Shown here in pieces: positions 25,695 to 26,825 of a DNA stretch of 26,825 bases. The stretch is from Candidatus Fermentibacterota bacterium (GTDB lineage: Bacteria > Fermentibacterota > Fermentibacteria > Fermentibacterales > Fermentibacteraceae). The translations under genes were made by a program, and so were the position numbers. Under the pieces are notes generated by a model. That model had not been told where the DNA came from, did not search any database, and was given only the letters and a program-made list of their open reading frames with translations. Where the stretch lies: the NCBI GenBank assembly GCA_002748705.1, contig PDSZ01000007.1, positions 1-26,825 of the forward strand, read 5' to 3'. Each line of letters opens with the position of its first letter. The stretch's first letter is position 1.

Positions 25695-26825
25695 CCGAAT
25701 ATGACACACTGCGCAAGTTTATTCAATCAGCTACTGCAACAGTTCCCAAGAGCAGACTTTAAGAGACTCGTAAACAAGCACCGCACCGAGAGAAGAGCCA
25801 AAGGATTCTCCTCCTGGAGTCAGTTCGTTTCCATGTTATTCTGTCACCTGGCCAGAGCGGACTCTCTCCGGGAGATCAGTTATGGCCTTGCATGCTGCAT
25901 TGGGAAGCTCAGTCATCTGGGATTGAAAAAAGCCCCTCCCAAGTCCACTCTGGCCTATGCTAATGCCAACAGACCGGCTGAGCTGTTTGAGGACTTGTTT
26001 TACAGTACCCTGGCATCATTCCGAAAACAGAGAAAGCTTGGGAGAAGGAAGCCTTTCAGATTTAAGAACAAGCTGCTGACCTTTGACTCCACGACTATCA
26101 CACTTGTCCTTGAGGCCTTTCCCTGGGCTGAGTACAGAACACGGAAGGGCGGCGTTAAGCTCCATGTCCTGCTGGACAACGCAGATCTGATGCCGGAGTT
26201 CGTCTGCATGACAGAAGCTCGGATGAATGACTGTAAAGGTCTGAGCATGCTCAATCTCAAACCAGGTACCATCATTACCATGGATCGTGGTTACAACGAC
26301 TTTGCCCAGTTCGGTGAATGGACCGAAAAGGGAGTGTTCTTCGTGACCAGGATGAAATCGAATACGAAGCACCAGATCAAAGAGAGTAGAGTACCCCCTC
26401 AGAACAGGCATATTCTGGCAGATCAGATTGTCATTCTTACCGGGGCTAATGCAGATAAGTGTGCCCACGATCTTAGACTGGTCAGAGCCATTGATCCGGA
26501 GACCGGAAATGTCATAGATATTCTTACCAACAACCTGGAGCTTGGTGCATCCACCATCAGCGGCATTTACCGTGAAAGGTGGCGCATAGAGGAGTTTTTC
26601 AGGCTGCTCAAGCAAAATCTGAAGATCAAAACCTTTGTGGGAACATCACGCAATGCTCTTTTGACTCAAATTTGGACAGCTCTCATAGCCCTGCTCCTGC
26701 TGAGGTGGCTGCACTATCTGTCTGAAGGTGGGTGGTCATTCTCTAATCTTGCAGCGATGCTGCGAATGAACCTCTTTACTTACAGAGACTTACTCGAGTG
26801 GTTGAAGGATCCGTTCGGGTCTCCA
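25692..26825 (+). CDS. IS4-family transposase, 3' end outside the window
   Basis: 378 codons are visible and the frame is open at the window end. The N-terminus (SLFNQLLQQFPRADFKRLV, SWSQFVSMLFCHLARADSLR) is the usual DUF4372-type leader of this IS4 group. Catalytic residues are Asp132 in TFDSTT, Asp198 in TMDRGYNDF, and Glu300 within YRERWRIEEFFRLLK. That last motif fits the IS4 signature Y-2-R-3-E-6-K exactly (Tyr293, Arg296, Glu300, Lys307). The start is ATG with AAAGGG just before it. Nothing visible is broken, so the enzyme is probably functional if the missing end is intact. Confidence 0.92.
   Translation, partial: MPNMTHCASLFNQLLQQFPRADFKRLVNKHRTERRAKGFSSWSQFVSMLFCHLARADSLREISYGLACCIGKLSHLGLKKAPPKSTLAYANANRPAELFEDLFYSTLASFRKQRKLGRRKPFRFKNKLLTFDSTTITLVLEAFPWAEYRTRKGGVKLHVLLDNADLMPEFVCMTEARMNDCKGLSMLNLKPGTIITMDRGYNDFAQFGEWTEKGVFFVTRMKSNTKHQIKESRVPPQNRHILADQIVILTGANADKCAHDLRLVRAIDPETGNVIDILTNNLELGASTISGIYRERWRIEEFFRLLKQNLKIKTFVGTSRNALLTQIWTALIALLLLRWLHYLSEGGWSFSNLAAMLRMNLFTYRDLLEWLKDPFGSP

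Larger units (their letters stand above)
25620..26825 (+). mobile_element. IS4-family insertion sequence, left part
   Basis: The element carries an IS4-type transposase running off the window end. Its left boundary lies somewhere near 25600-25620, where the AT-rich operon DNA gives way to different composition and a long inverted repeat begins. The right end and target duplication are outside the window, so the exact limits are not known. Confidence 0.7.

Noticed and set aside
26016..26615. 199-codon minus-strand frame in the IS4 element
   Set aside because: The plus strand encodes an IS4 transposase with the complete Y-2-R-3-E-6-K signature over the same bases.

Overview
The window is an accessory defence island, about 27 kb, from a bacterium of moderate GC (roughly half GC by eye). 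Shine-Dalgarno sites of the AGGAGG type, sigma70-like promoters and frequent AGA/AGG arginine codons suggest a bacterium using the standard code. Nothing in the sequence fixes the phylum, and no housekeeping, rRNA or tRNA gene is present.

Layout from left to right. Bases 1-1640 are a graveyard: the C-terminal half of a VapC-like PIN toxin, unreadable degenerate sequence, and an IS630-family transposase without its N-terminal domain. A clean promoter then drives an AAA ATPase of the DUF4143 type (1722-2966). Next come two divergent genes: a minus-strand protein with an XPB/Ssl2 N-terminal-like helicase-associated domain (3100-5169), and a TOTE-type archaeo-eukaryotic primase fused to an XPB-like superfamily II helicase (5557-7884). 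A small minus-strand gene (7935-8156) follows. After it lies a coupled toxin-antitoxin operon, an HTH-Panacea antitoxin and a RelE/ParE-like toxin (8504-9663), closed by a good intrinsic terminator. An HNH endonuclease (9796-10716) comes next.

The centrepiece is a tightly packed plus-strand operon from about 10884 to 25556. In order it encodes: (1) a 1723-aa DEAD/H helicase with several zinc-ribbon-like Cys clusters, a DUF1998 region and a C-terminal Vsr/PD-(D/E)XK-like nuclease; (2) an unrecognised membrane-anchored 263-aa protein; (3) a DUF4062 protein with a GHKL-type ATPase module and two duplicated winged-helix modules; (4) a DrmD-like SNF2 helicase; (5) a 1290-aa NPPW-type N6-adenine methyltransferase; and (6) the N-terminal stub of a 'GNG'-motif protein. 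Neighbouring genes overlap by 8-11 nt or are separated by 2-3 nt. The SNF2 helicase, methyltransferase and DUF1998 helicase together resemble class 1 DISARM. However, the DrmA/DrmB-like functions appear to be fused, the PLD nuclease DrmC is absent and a nuclease domain is fused to the helicase instead, and a membrane protein and a DUF4062 regulator/sensor are added. I infer a methylation-based self/non-self defence variant; this is the strongest candidate for an incompletely described system.

The target-recognition half of the methyltransferase and the gene after it are conspicuously AT-rich, which suggests the specificity region was swapped in. The right end is cut off by an IS4-family element (about 25620 to the window end). 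Its left end can fold to hide the transposase start codon. The IS lies directly downstream of the truncated GNG gene and probably removed the rest of it.
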